From Arenibacter sp. P308M17 (lineage in GTDB: Bacteria; Bacteroidota; Bacteroidia; Flavobacteriales; Flavobacteriaceae): 64,000 nucleotides of DNA. A program made the translations under genes and the position numbers. Of the stretch, positions 9,393 through 18,457 are shown in pieces. The notes beneath the pieces were generated by a model. It was not told where the DNA came from. It did not search any database and was given only the letters and a program-made list of their open reading frames with translations. Location of the stretch: contig NZ_QVON01000011.1 in NCBI RefSeq assembly GCF_003426735.1, positions 1 to 64,000 of the forward strand. Direction: 5' to 3'. How positions within the stretch are numbered: position 1 is the first letter of the stretch; every line of letters begins with the position of its first letter.

Positions 9393-10736
9393 ATGAAACG
9401 AAGTTTTTTAAATTTTAAAATCTTGACCGCCATTGTTATAACAGTCGGTCTAATGACGGCTTGTAGTAGTGATGATAACGGTGGAAATCCTGATCCGGAC
9501 CCAGATCCAATTGAAGACACAAGATGGATTACGGTTGCCGCAGCTAAAATGGGGGATAATCCCGGAGACGGAAACGGAGGAACCTTGATTTATGCCCTTA
9601 GCAGTGAGGATGCCAAAGACCCTACCAAATCTATTGCACCTTTTCAAAATGGATTTATAGCTCCTTCAAACAGAACTGCAAGATTACAATCTTCGGAAGA
9701 CGGTAACACCATATTCAATATTAGCTACGCAGGGGATACTGGTGGCAACTATTCGAAATATACGGTAAACGGCGGGCAAGACTTTGCAAAGACCGGTACA
9801 GAGGTTAGTATTGCCCCTTATGTAGGCTCTGCCCCCAGATGGATAAAATTATTTGACGGCGATAAAACAGGAGCGGCTGTATATGTATCCACCGAACACG
9901 AATTTGACGAAAACGAAAGTTATACCCGTACAAATGCCCTAATTGGTGTGGTTACCTTGGATTTGGTGAATTCTTCAATAAAGGAATTCCATGAGCATAG
10001 TGTGGCCTTAAGTGCAGAAGAAGAGGCCAACGGCTATTATATTTCCAGAATAGACATGCCCACTTTAAACGCTGCTGGCAATAAGCTATATATTGGTGCC
10101 CGTTTAAGCAAGGTAAATCCAGAAACTGTCGAGAGCGATAATGATTATGAAATTTTAGGTTCCAAAACTATAGTTCTGGATTATCCTTCCCTATTAAACC
10201 CAACTGTAATCACTTCTACCGTAGGGCATGGTAATACCAACGGATACCGAAGTATTAATGCCTTCGAATACAACGGAAGTGTTTATCAGGCAAATCAAGG
10301 TGATCCACAAGGTTCCCATATTTTAAAAATTGATACGGACAACGAATATGACAATTCCTATGTATTTAACCTGGACGATGCTCTGGGTGAGGAAGATACT
10401 TATATTCTAGCCTGGAGACCGGCAGGTAATGGTAAAGCCGTAATAGCCTACCGCCATGCTGGGTCTTTAGAAGGTGTAGCAGGTGCCCAAGGATTTTTTG
10501 CCCTTGCCGATTTAAACACTGGGACAGCACAGAAAATTGATGCCATTCCTTATCATGAAGACTTCTACCTGTTCCAATATCAAGGATTTGTAGTAGATGG
10601 GTCAGAAATTTATGTAACCCAAGCGCCTGTAGGGCAAAACGGAAACATTTATGTAATAGATACGGAAACAGGGGCAGTAACCAAAGGTGCAGAGTTGGTT
10701 AACGTAGAAGGAAGTCACTTTATCGGTGTTTTTTAA
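9393..10736 (+). CDS. DUF4374-type surface lipoprotein (XusB-like siderophore binder)
   Basis: 447 aa. A lipoprotein signal ends at LMTAC (C24) and is followed by SSDDNGGNPDPDPDP, an acidic stretch like the lipoprotein export signal that sends Bacteroidota lipoproteins to the cell surface. The rest has short repeating beta-rich segments of propeller type (ALSSEDAKDPTKSI, GAAVYVSTEHEFDE, NIYVIDTETGAVTKG) and matches the DUF4374 pattern. In Bacteroides thetaiotaomicron the corresponding lipoprotein XusB captures siderophores beside a TonB receptor and a PepSY membrane protein. Here it starts 26 bp after the receptor gene, clearly the same operon. The family call is from pattern recognition. Confidence 0.8.
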   Translation: MKRSFLNFKILTAIVITVGLMTACSSDDNGGNPDPDPDPIEDTRWITVAAAKMGDNPGDGNGGTLIYALSSEDAKDPTKSIAPFQNGFIAPSNRTARLQSSEDGNTIFNISYAGDTGGNYSKYTVNGGQDFAKTGTEVSIAPYVGSAPRWIKLFDGDKTGAAVYVSTEHEFDENESYTRTNALIGVVTLDLVNSSIKEFHEHSVALSAEEEANGYYISRIDMPTLNAAGNKLYIGARLSKVNPETVESDNDYEILGSKTIVLDYPSLLNPTVITSTVGHGNTNGYRSINAFEYNGSVYQANQGDPQGSHILKIDTDNEYDNSYVFNLDDALGEEDTYILAWRPAGNGKAVIAYRHAGSLEGVAGAQGFFALADLNTGTAQKIDAIPYHEDFYLFQYQGFVVDGSEIYVTQAPVGQNGNIYVIDTETGAVTKGAELVNVEGSHFIGVF

Positions 10737-10919
10737 TCCCAAGAAAGTTATTTCCCAATATGGCCTTGACCCCATGAAGCAGTACGAAAAATAGAAATAT
10801 TTTTAACAGCAAAGATCTCTCCGGACATTTTCTCTACGGCGGTAGGTCTAAATTTGGGAGACTGGACGGATCCCTTGTATTTGGGCATCCAGTAATTACA
10901 TAACAGCCATATTTTTTTT

Positions 10920-10953
10920 AACCGTTATCGGAACCTTGGTTTCGATAATGGTT
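10920..10953 (+). other. Long hairpin in the intercistronic leader of the ankyrin gene
   Basis: AACCGTTATCGGAACC at 10920-10935 pairs with GGTTTCGATAATGGTT at 10938-10953. The 16 positions include two G-U pairs, and the inner part must open to form a loop. No T-run follows, so it is not a standard terminator; a T-run precedes it. It may stabilise or cut the operon mRNA between the lipoprotein and ankyrin genes, which are 253 bp apart. Confidence 0.5.
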
Positions 10954-10989
10954 TTAAATGCTAGAAGGCACAAAATCAAAATCAAAAAA

Positions 10990-12495
10990 ATGAAGACCAC
11001 TATTTTTAGAAAATTTGCTCTGGTTATTGCAACAGCCGCCATTACTTTTGGCGCAGTAGCGCAAAGAGCTACGGAAATTTCCAGCAATCCCTTTTTGGAC
11101 AGGGACTATTGGACGGCCCAACCCAGTATAGCCACTATTGAAACGACTCAAAAAGATGGTCATTCGATTACAGCGGCCAATGCCGGCGGATTTGATGCCA
11201 CTACTTTTGCCATCTTTGGCAATAATCCCGTCAACACCATTCAATATTTGATTTCACAGGGCAATGACGTAAACAAACGTACCCACGATTCCCGCACCTA
11301 TATATTTTGGGCGGCATCCCGCGGAAACTATGAGGTAGTAAAATTTTTGGTCGAAAACGGCGCCAAACTAGATCTTACGGACTCCCATGGCTATGGCCCC
11401 CTTTCCTTTACTGCTGCCTCAGGACAAACGGACACGGCTATTTACGATTATTTAATTGAAAGCGGGGCAGACTTAAACAAAGAAAAGGACCATCATGGGA
11501 ACAATGCCCTCCTTGTTGCCGCATCCAGGGCCAAGGACCTAAAACTAGTGGATTATTTTATAAGCAAGGGGTTGGATATCAATAGTACGGACGACTCCGG
11601 CAACGGTATTTTTCACTATGCCTCACAAGGCGGCAATATGGATATCCTTAAACAATTGGTAGCCCGTGGGATTTCAACAAAAAGAAACGAAACCACCGGT
11701 GAAAATGCTATTTTATTTGCCAGTAAAGGCCGGGAAAGCTCCCAGGAGCTCTACACTTATTTGGAAAGTTTAGGTGTTGATGCCAATGTAAAGTCCAAAG
11801 ATAATATAACTCCCCTGCACCATCTGGCAAGTTCCTCCAAGGACCTCAATATTTTTGATTATTTCTTGGGGAAAGGGGTAGACCCAAATGAGGTGGACAC
11901 AGAAGGCAATACCGCTTTGATGAATGCCGCAGCAAGAAACCAATTGGAAGTGATTACCTACTTTGCGGAAAAAACGGATAATATAGACCGGGCAGATAAG
12001 GACGGGCGCAGAGCGCTAACCTTAGCTATTCAGGGCAATAGCTCCGAGGTGGTATCCTACCTGATCTCAAAAGGTGCCAATGTTGCCCTAAAGGACAAAA
12101 ATGGGAACAATTTGGCAGCCTATCTTTTTGGCAGCCGCGGCAATCCAATCGATTTTGATGGGAAAGTGGCCCTATTGAAGAATAAGGGCTTTGATTTCAA
12201 ACAACCACAAGCCGACAATAGCTCTGTTTGGCATTTGGCCGTTTCCAAGAACAACCTTGACCTCCTCAAAAAAGTGAGTGCATTTGGGGCGGATATCAAC
12301 GCTAAGGACAATAATGGAAATACGCCATTGCACTATGCCGCCATGAAGACCGAAAATGCTGGGATTTTAAAGTATTTGATTGGCAATGGGGCCGACCTTG
12401 GGGCCACCACGGAGTTTGGTGAAACCGCCTACGATTTGGCCAGTGAGAACGAGCTACTGATAAAAAACAAGGTTGATCTTCAATTTTTAAACTAA
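10990..12495 (+). CDS. Exported ankyrin-repeat protein
   Basis: 501 aa. A Sec signal (FALVIATAAITFGAVAQ) is followed by a short linker and roughly ten ankyrin-type repeats to the C-terminus. Examples are FWAASRGNYEVVKFLVENGA, HYASQGGNMDILKQLVARGI and LHYAAMKTENAGILKYLIGN. Ankyrin repeats bind proteins and have no catalytic role of their own. The signal places this one in the periplasm. The ATG at 10990 is chosen because it gives the signal peptide. It lies in the siderophore/reductase operon, 5 bp before the DUF2271 gene, so it probably acts as a periplasmic scaffold or partner of that system. This role is inferred. Confidence 0.88.
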   Translation: MKTTIFRKFALVIATAAITFGAVAQRATEISSNPFLDRDYWTAQPSIATIETTQKDGHSITAANAGGFDATTFAIFGNNPVNTIQYLISQGNDVNKRTHDSRTYIFWAASRGNYEVVKFLVENGAKLDLTDSHGYGPLSFTAASGQTDTAIYDYLIESGADLNKEKDHHGNNALLVAASRAKDLKLVDYFISKGLDINSTDDSGNGIFHYASQGGNMDILKQLVARGISTKRNETTGENAILFASKGRESSQELYTYLESLGVDANVKSKDNITPLHHLASSSKDLNIFDYFLGKGVDPNEVDTEGNTALMNAAARNQLEVITYFAEKTDNIDRADKDGRRALTLAIQGNSSEVVSYLISKGANVALKDKNGNNLAAYLFGSRGNPIDFDGKVALLKNKGFDFKQPQADNSSVWHLAVSKNNLDLLKKVSAFGADINAKDNNGNTPLHYAAMKTENAGILKYLIGNGADLGATTEFGETAYDLASENELLIKNKVDLQFLN

Positions 12496-12500
12496 TAACT

Positions 12501-12998
12501 ATGCAAAATATATTGATCAAAACCGCCGGAACACTTTTCCTCGTATCTGCCCTTTTGGTATTCTCCTCTTTTGCGAAGGAAGCGGAGGTGAGTTATAAAT
12601 GTATGATCCAAATGACCAATTATACTGGTGAAAAGGCCTATATTGTTGTTTCATTGATCAATCCTGAAGGGAAATACGAAAAGACGCTTTACATACAGGG
12701 AGACGATAAAGAATGGTTTCCAGACCTAAAAAACTGGTGGAAGTTCAGCAATGGCATTGGGGAGAATGTAGATGCCATTTCGGGGTCTACCATTGGAAAC
12801 GGTGAACGGAATATCATTTCTTTGGGCTTCAACGCTTCCCATATTGATGCGGGTTACAAAGTTCGCTTCGAGTCCGCAGTGGAGAATCAGGAATACTATT
12901 CCATAGATGCGGAAATTGAACTAAATTCGGCAACTATTAAGGAAAAAGTGGATGGTAAAGGTTACATCCGTTATATTAGAATGGTACCTAACAGCTAA
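12501..12998 (+). CDS. DUF2271 periplasmic protein with flavinylation-like motif
   Basis: 165 aa. A signal peptide (GTLFLVSALLVFSSFAKEAE) precedes a small beta-rich domain that fits DUF2271 (SYKCMIQMTNYTGEKAYIVV, WFPDLKNWWKFSN). Residues 91-97 read DAISGST, matching the Dxx(S/T)G(A/S)(T/S) motif where ApbE-type transferases attach FMN to a Thr or Ser; T97 would be the acceptor. DUF2271 proteins next to PepSY reductases have been proposed as flavinylated periplasmic electron carriers. It is 5 bp downstream of the ankyrin gene and 5 bp upstream of the reductase gene. No ApbE gene is in the window, so modification would depend on one elsewhere. Confidence 0.82.
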   Translation: MQNILIKTAGTLFLVSALLVFSSFAKEAEVSYKCMIQMTNYTGEKAYIVVSLINPEGKYEKTLYIQGDDKEWFPDLKNWWKFSNGIGENVDAISGSTIGNGERNIISLGFNASHIDAGYKVRFESAVENQEYYSIDAEIELNSATIKEKVDGKGYIRYIRMVPNS

Positions 12999-13003
12999 TT
13001 TTT

Positions 13004-15199
13004 ATGATCGTATCGGTATGGAGGTATAGCCATTTGCTATTTGCCATTATATCTTCCGTTTTTCTTTTAATTGCATCGGTTACAGGAGTAATTCTGGCTG
13101 TGGAACCCATTTCGAATAAAATGGAACCCTACAGGGTGTCCGGGGCAGATGAACTTTCCTTGGCGGAGACCTTGAAGCATATAAATGACAAACACGAAGA
13201 AGTATTGTCGGCATCGCGGGACCGAAACGGCTTCGTAAGTATAACGGCCATCGTGGATGGAAAAAATGATGCTTTTTATGTTGATCCATTTACGGGCGAA
13301 AAGTTGGGCGATCTTATTCAAAAAAAGCCGTTTTTTCAATTTGCCACCAATCTCCACCGCTCCCTCTTTCTAAAATCCACGGGACGTTTTCTGATAGGAT
13401 TTGCTTCATTTTTACTAATACTGATATGCATTTCAGGAATAGTGCTCATAGCAAAACGACAAGGGGGGTATAGGCAATTCTTTGCGCCCGTTGTCCGGGA
13501 GAACTTTTCCCAATACCACCATGTAGCATACGCCAGGCTTTCACTAATTACACTTCTGGTATTGGCTATCACGGGAGTGTATCTATCCATGCTCCGTTTT
13601 GAGATCATACCTGACCCCCAAATTTCACTTCAGGTAGATTTTGATGCCATTCAAGAGGAACCGGTAAAGGATTTTACCGAGTTCGACCTCTTTAAGAATA
13701 CTCCCTTGGCAGCGCTTAGGGAATTGGAATACCCCTTTTCAGAATTTGTAGAGGATTATTATATGGTGCGCCTTAGGGATAGGGAGTTATATCTCAATCA
13801 AGTTACCGGGGAGGTACTTGCCGAAGATAAATACCCAGTTATTAACGTCATATCCTCTTGGGCCACGGTTCTGCATACGGGAGAAGGAAGTATTTTATGG
13901 TCTATAGTGCTTGGTCTGGGAAGTTTGTCGATCCCCTTTTTAACCGTAACAGGTTTTATCGTTTATTTCAAAAGACCTAAAACCAAGATTAAAAACCTAC
14001 ATTCCAAAAGTGAAAGTGAATATGTTATTCTGACCGGCACGGAAGGGGGCACCACACTTCAATTTGCCCAGGAATTGCACAAACAGTTGCTATTGGCCGG
14101 AAAAAAAACCCATATAGCTTTAATGAACCAATATGCCCATTTTAAAAAAATGGAGCATTTAATAGTTATCACGGCCACTTACGGTCAGGGAGAAGCTCCC
14201 TCTACCGCGGACAGGTTCCTCCAGCTCGTTAAAAAAAATGAACAAAAAAAGGTTTTCAATTATAGTGTGGTAGGGTTTGGCTCCACAGCCTATCCCAATT
14301 TCTGCCAATTTGCCTACGAGGCCCATAAGGTTTTAAAGTCGGCCAAAAATAGTACTGCCCTGCATGAAGTTTTTACGGTAAACGACCAATCTTTCGAAGC
14401 TTTCCATAATTGGTCCAGATCATGGTCGGAAATGGTGGGGCTGGAGGTACATTTGGAGAAACCAAAACTGATTTCCAAACCAAAACCGCCATCCACTTTT
14501 ATAGTCGTTGATAAAACCGAAAATTCCGATGATGGCACTTTTCTATTGAACCTCTCCAACCAAAATGGATCAACGCCCCGTTCAGGGGATCTATTATCGG
14601 TGGTACCGGCAGATGGGGCTCGCGAGCGATTGTATTCCATTGGTAAATTGGATAAAGCTACTTTATTGATCAGTATCCGAAAACATCAAAAAGGCCTATG
14701 CTCCAACTATTTGTATCAATTTGAACAAGGTGAAAAACTTTCCGCTACGGTGGTAAGCAATAGAAATTTCCATTTTCCAAAAAATGCCAAAAGAACCATA
14801 TTGATAGCCACCGGAACCGGTATTGGTCCGTTCTTGGGAATGATACGGGAAAACATCAAAAAGAGGGAAATTTATTTGTACTGGGGAGCTAGGACAAACA
14901 ACTCCTTCAATCTTTACCAAGATTACATTGAAAGTGCGCTCCAAGAAGGAAAACTGACCCATTTTAAAACAGCATACTCCCGTAATCAACCTGAAAAAAT
15001 TTATGTGCAGCACTTGGTCCAACGGGATAAGGATGTGTTTTTGGATGTTTTGAAAAATAAGGGCTGCATCATGATATGTGGATCTATAGCCATGCAAAAG
15101 GAGGTTTTGCAAGAACTACAGCAACTCTGCAACGAATATCTGGGCAAAGACCTGAGCCATTTCCAAAACCGTAAGCAGATTAAAATGGATTGCTATTGA
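13004..15199 (+). CDS. PepSY membrane reductase fused to flavodoxin and FNR domains (XusC-like)
   Basis: 731 aa. The N-terminal half is a PepSY_TM membrane protein with helices near 8-33, 128-150, 176-197 and 297-322 and histidines suited to haem ligation (H10, H118, H291). From about 340 a flavodoxin domain begins (TGTEGGT, ATYGQGEAPS). From about 495 an FNR domain follows with the FAD motif RLYSIG (542-547), the NADP motif GTGIGPF (604-610) and CGS (692-694). This architecture carries electrons from NADPH through FAD and FMN across the inner membrane to reduce periplasmic Fe(III)-siderophore or a flavoprotein. It is the last gene of the locus; the next gene is convergent. Confidence 0.9.
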   Translation: MIVSVWRYSHLLFAIISSVFLLIASVTGVILAVEPISNKMEPYRVSGADELSLAETLKHINDKHEEVLSASRDRNGFVSITAIVDGKNDAFYVDPFTGEKLGDLIQKKPFFQFATNLHRSLFLKSTGRFLIGFASFLLILICISGIVLIAKRQGGYRQFFAPVVRENFSQYHHVAYARLSLITLLVLAITGVYLSMLRFEIIPDPQISLQVDFDAIQEEPVKDFTEFDLFKNTPLAALRELEYPFSEFVEDYYMVRLRDRELYLNQVTGEVLAEDKYPVINVISSWATVLHTGEGSILWSIVLGLGSLSIPFLTVTGFIVYFKRPKTKIKNLHSKSESEYVILTGTEGGTTLQFAQELHKQLLLAGKKTHIALMNQYAHFKKMEHLIVITATYGQGEAPSTADRFLQLVKKNEQKKVFNYSVVGFGSTAYPNFCQFAYEAHKVLKSAKNSTALHEVFTVNDQSFEAFHNWSRSWSEMVGLEVHLEKPKLISKPKPPSTFIVVDKTENSDDGTFLLNLSNQNGSTPRSGDLLSVVPADGARERLYSIGKLDKATLLISIRKHQKGLCSNYLYQFEQGEKLSATVVSNRNFHFPKNAKRTILIATGTGIGPFLGMIRENIKKREIYLYWGARTNNSFNLYQDYIESALQEGKLTHFKTAYSRNQPEKIYVQHLVQRDKDVFLDVLKNKGCIMICGSIAMQKEVLQELQQLCNEYLGKDLSHFQNRKQIKMDCY

Positions 15200-15248
15200 A
15201 CCCATTCAATCCAAAGGTTCTCCTATCCTTGGGCCGGGCCATTTCCGA

Positions 15249-16514
15249 TCAAGTCTTTTGTTTCTTTTTCTGGGCGGCAGGAAACAGTACATTGTTTAAA
15301 ATAAGTCGATAACCGGGAGAATTGGGATGTAGCTCCAATTCTGTCTTGGGATCCCCTACCCTATGCTGATAGTCTTCCGGATCGTGCCCCCCATAAAAGG
15401 TAAAGAACCCCTTTCCCTTGATCCCATGTATATAGCGGGCCTCTCCATTAATTTTATTTTCCCCCAAAACCAAAACCGTAGGTTTTATAGACTCCCTATC
15501 GAAAGCAGTGGTCTGCCCCATAAATCCCTTCACCAGGGCGGTATGGTTCTGGCATAGCATGGTAGGCACAGGGTCCCATTTTGCCGAGAAATCCATCAAG
15601 GAAAAATAATCCGATTCCTTGGGAACATCGCCACGCTTATTAGTCATGTCTATGGAAGAAAACTCATATTGCAGCGGATTGCGTTCCAGTGTAAAATTGG
15701 TAAAGGCAAAGGTTTTCCCAAAATCCAATTTTCCCTGATAATTGGCGTCCGATGGGTCCCCATCAAACATGGGTTCGCAAATATCCACGCCGTCCGCGGC
15801 CAAGGCTATATCAAAACTATCGGTGGCAGAGCACATAGCAAACATAAACCCTCCCCCAATAACGTAATTTCTTATCTTCAAGGCCACGGCCCGCTTTTCT
15901 TCCGAAACTTTATTGAACCCTAATTCTAAGGCCAGGGCTTCTGCCTGCTGTTTCCCTTCTATATACCACGGAGCTGCCCTATAGGCGCCATAAAATTTAC
16001 CGTATTGTCCTGTAAAATCCTCGTGGTGCAAGTGCAGCCAATCATAAAGCACCAATTTGTCCTCCAGAACTTCCCCATCATAAATTTGATCATAAGGGAT
16101 TTCGGCATAGGTAAGTGCCATGGTAACTGCATCGTCCCAAGGGGAATTGTCTTTAGGGGAATAAACCGCTATTTTTGGGGCCTTCTCCAAAATTACCACT
16201 TCTTGGTTTTGCGAAGGACTTGCAATTTCTTCTAAAATAATCTGGGTCTGGGAATCTGAAACAATCTCAAAGGATACTCCCCTTATCTGACATTCCCTCC
16301 GAATGTTTTCCCCATCCGGCAACAAAAAAGATCCGCCCCTATAATTTAAAAGCCACTGTACCTTTTGTTGTTTGGTCAGGACCCAATAGGTGATCCCGTA
16401 TGCCTTTAAATGGTTTTTCTGACTCTCGGCATCCATAGGAACAAGAATGGAAGTAGCTGAAATTTCCATAATAGAAAAAAGAACAAAGAAAAGGGAGAAT
16501 AAACACTTCTGCAT
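15249..16514 (-). CDS. Exported flavobacterial protein of the family labelled asparagine synthetase B
   Basis: 421 aa with a Sec signal (MQKCLFSLFFVLFSIMEISA). It is strongly similar, from memory, to Flavobacteriaceae proteins that databases call asparagine synthetase B. The sequence shows neither the N-terminal Cys nucleophile nor an ATP-pyrophosphatase loop of true AsnB. Visible landmarks are AKIAVYSPKD-like and PWDDAVTMALTYAEIPYD, LHLHHEDFTGQYGKFYGAYR, and GGGFMFAMCSATDSFDIALA. The last resembles a class I glutamine-amidotransferase-like nucleophile elbow with Cys. GFFTFYGGHDPEDYQHRVGD may hold metal or active-site histidines. Function is unknown. The ATG at 16514 is preferred because it gives a proper signal peptide; 16535 is possible. 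Confidence 0.75.
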   Translation of the reverse strand: MQKCLFSLFFVLFSIMEISATSILVPMDAESQKNHLKAYGITYWVLTKQQKVQWLLNYRGGSFLLPDGENIRRECQIRGVSFEIVSDSQTQIILEEIASPSQNQEVVILEKAPKIAVYSPKDNSPWDDAVTMALTYAEIPYDQIYDGEVLEDKLVLYDWLHLHHEDFTGQYGKFYGAYRAAPWYIEGKQQAEALALELGFNKVSEEKRAVALKIRNYVIGGGFMFAMCSATDSFDIALAADGVDICEPMFDGDPSDANYQGKLDFGKTFAFTNFTLERNPLQYEFSSIDMTNKRGDVPKESDYFSLMDFSAKWDPVPTMLCQNHTALVKGFMGQTTAFDRESIKPTVLVLGENKINGEARYIHGIKGKGFFTFYGGHDPEDYQHRVGDPKTELELHPNSPGYRLILNNVLFPAAQKKKQKT

Positions 16515-16753
16515 GTACCTATATCTAATGTGCATATACCCAAAGATACTGGAAAATTGATGCTACGGTTTTGAAAAGGGGTTAAAATTTTAAAAAAACC
16601 TTGTTACTTAATGGGATGAAACGGAATATAGGGAAGGGAAAATAGATAGGATGAAAGAAAAAAGATGAAAGATACCTCACAGATATTAAATCCCGACATG
16701 AACCCTACCAAAACCAAAATCGTAAACTATAAATATATAAAGACGTACCCCTT

Positions 16754-18301
16754 TTAAAACGGCACATCGTTATCATCCTGCATGGTGTCATCGTTCATGG
16801 AACTGCCAAAGGCCTCGTTGGCATTCGGAAGGTTTTTGGTGATGAAGGGATTATCATCATCGGCGTTCATTTTCGACTGAAATTCAAAAGGGGAATCAAA
16901 GTCGTCCAAGTTGTCAAACTTACCCAAATGTCCGAGGAACTTGAGCCGGATATTTTCCAAACCGCCATTTCTATGCTTTGCCACAATAAATTCGGCTTGT
17001 CCGGCAGTTGGGGAGCGTTCTTCATCATCCCATTCATCAATCTTATAATATTCCGGTCTATAGATAAAGGAAACAATATCCGCATCCTGTTCAATGGCCC
17101 CGGATTCCCTTAAATCCGATAAAATAGGTCGTTTACTACCGCCCCTGGTCTCAACGGCACGTGATAACTGTGACAGGGCTATTACCGGAACGTTCAATTC
17201 CTTGGCCAAGGCCTTTAGGTTCCTGGATATAGTAGATATCTCCTGTTCACGGTTACCTCCTTTTTGACTTCCCCCGGCGGTCATCAACTGTAAATAATCA
17301 ATAATGATCATTTTAATATTATGCTGCGAAGCCAAACGCCTGGCCTTTGCCCTAAGGTCGAATATGGAAAGCGAAGGGGTATCATCAATAAACAATGGTG
17401 CAGTCTCCAAGGCCTTTACCTTAACGTTCAACTGTTCCCATTCATGCTTCTCCAATCTTCCTGTCCGTAATTTTTCGGAAGAAAGGCCCGTCTCCGAGGA
17501 TATCAACCTGGTAATCAATTGCACAGATGACATTTCCAAGGAAAAGAATGCCACCCCAATATTGGAATTTACCGCAATATTTCTGGCCATGGACAGGGTA
17601 AGGGCCGTTTTACCCATACCTGGACGGGCGGCAACGATAACCAAGTCACTGGGCTGCCATCCGGAGGTTAATTTGTCCAATTTGTCGAAACCGGATGGAA
17701 TCCCGCTTAGTCCTTCCTTGCCTGCAATTTCCTCAATTCTCTTCTTTGCCTGTATGACCAAATTCTGGGCCGTTTCCGCGGAACGTTTCAAGTTCCCTTG
17801 GGTAACGTCGTACAGTTTGGATTCGGCGTTGTCCAGTAAATCGAACACATCGGTAGCATCCTCATAGGCCTCCTCAATGATTTCATTTGAAATCTTGATA
17901 AGACTACGTTGGATAAATTTTTGAAGGATTATACGCGCATGAAACTCAATATGCGCGGAAGAAGCCACCTTTTGGGTTAATTTTATTAGGTAAAAATCGC
18001 CTCCGGCACTTTCCAGCCTACCATCTTTCTTCAATTGTGCCGAAACGGTTAATAAATCCACCGGTTCGGAATTTTCGAACAACTTAAAAATGGCCTCGTA
18101 GATATATCTATGGGCGTCCTTGTAAAATACTTCAGGATGTAGGATATCTATTACTTCATCCACCCCTTTTTTATCGATCATCATTGCGCCAAGCACAACC
18201 TCCTCTAAATCAACAGCTTGAGGAGGAATTTTCCCCTTTTCCAGGCTAATGATGGTCGACTTGTCTATTCGATGACCAATAACGGGGTTCGTTTTTTCCA
18301 T
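16754..18301 (-). CDS. dnaB: Replicative DNA helicase
   Basis: Hexameric helicase of the replication fork, 515 aa. The N-terminal DnaB domain (KIPPQAVDLEEVVLGAMMID, about 20-125) is followed by a RecA-like ATPase with Walker A ARPGMGKTALTLS, Walker B IIIDYLQLM, and the GSKRPILSDLRESGAIEQDAD stretch with the arginine finger region. There is no intein. The ATG at 18301 (MEKTNPVIG) is chosen over a TTG at 18319 because it fits the family start. The acidic C-terminal tail ending DDNDVPF is typical of flavobacterial DnaB. Confidence 0.97.
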   Translation of the reverse strand: MEKTNPVIGHRIDKSTIISLEKGKIPPQAVDLEEVVLGAMMIDKKGVDEVIDILHPEVFYKDAHRYIYEAIFKLFENSEPVDLLTVSAQLKKDGRLESAGGDFYLIKLTQKVASSAHIEFHARIILQKFIQRSLIKISNEIIEEAYEDATDVFDLLDNAESKLYDVTQGNLKRSAETAQNLVIQAKKRIEEIAGKEGLSGIPSGFDKLDKLTSGWQPSDLVIVAARPGMGKTALTLSMARNIAVNSNIGVAFFSLEMSSVQLITRLISSETGLSSEKLRTGRLEKHEWEQLNVKVKALETAPLFIDDTPSLSIFDLRAKARRLASQHNIKMIIIDYLQLMTAGGSQKGGNREQEISTISRNLKALAKELNVPVIALSQLSRAVETRGGSKRPILSDLRESGAIEQDADIVSFIYRPEYYKIDEWDDEERSPTAGQAEFIVAKHRNGGLENIRLKFLGHLGKFDNLDDFDSPFEFQSKMNADDDNPFITKNLPNANEAFGSSMNDDTMQDDNDVPF

Positions 18302-18401
18302 GAGTGCTAAATTATACAAATAAGAATTAAAAAGGGTTTTGGGATGTTAACAGTTGTTCAACAAAATGCCTGTTGATAAGTTACGAAATTTGTTCATAAG
18401 C

Positions 18402-18437
18402 AAAAAAAAACCGGAGAATTTCGGCTCCAGTTTTTTT
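18402..18437 (-). terminator. Intrinsic terminator downstream of accA
   Basis: On the minus strand, ACTGGAG pairs with CTCCGGT (one wobble) around an 8-nt loop and is followed by a run of T. It lies 21 bp after the accA stop and isolates accA from dnaB. A-rich flanks on both sides mean it could act in both directions. Confidence 0.8.
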
Positions 18438-18457
18438 AAGCTTGTCAAAAAGGGATA

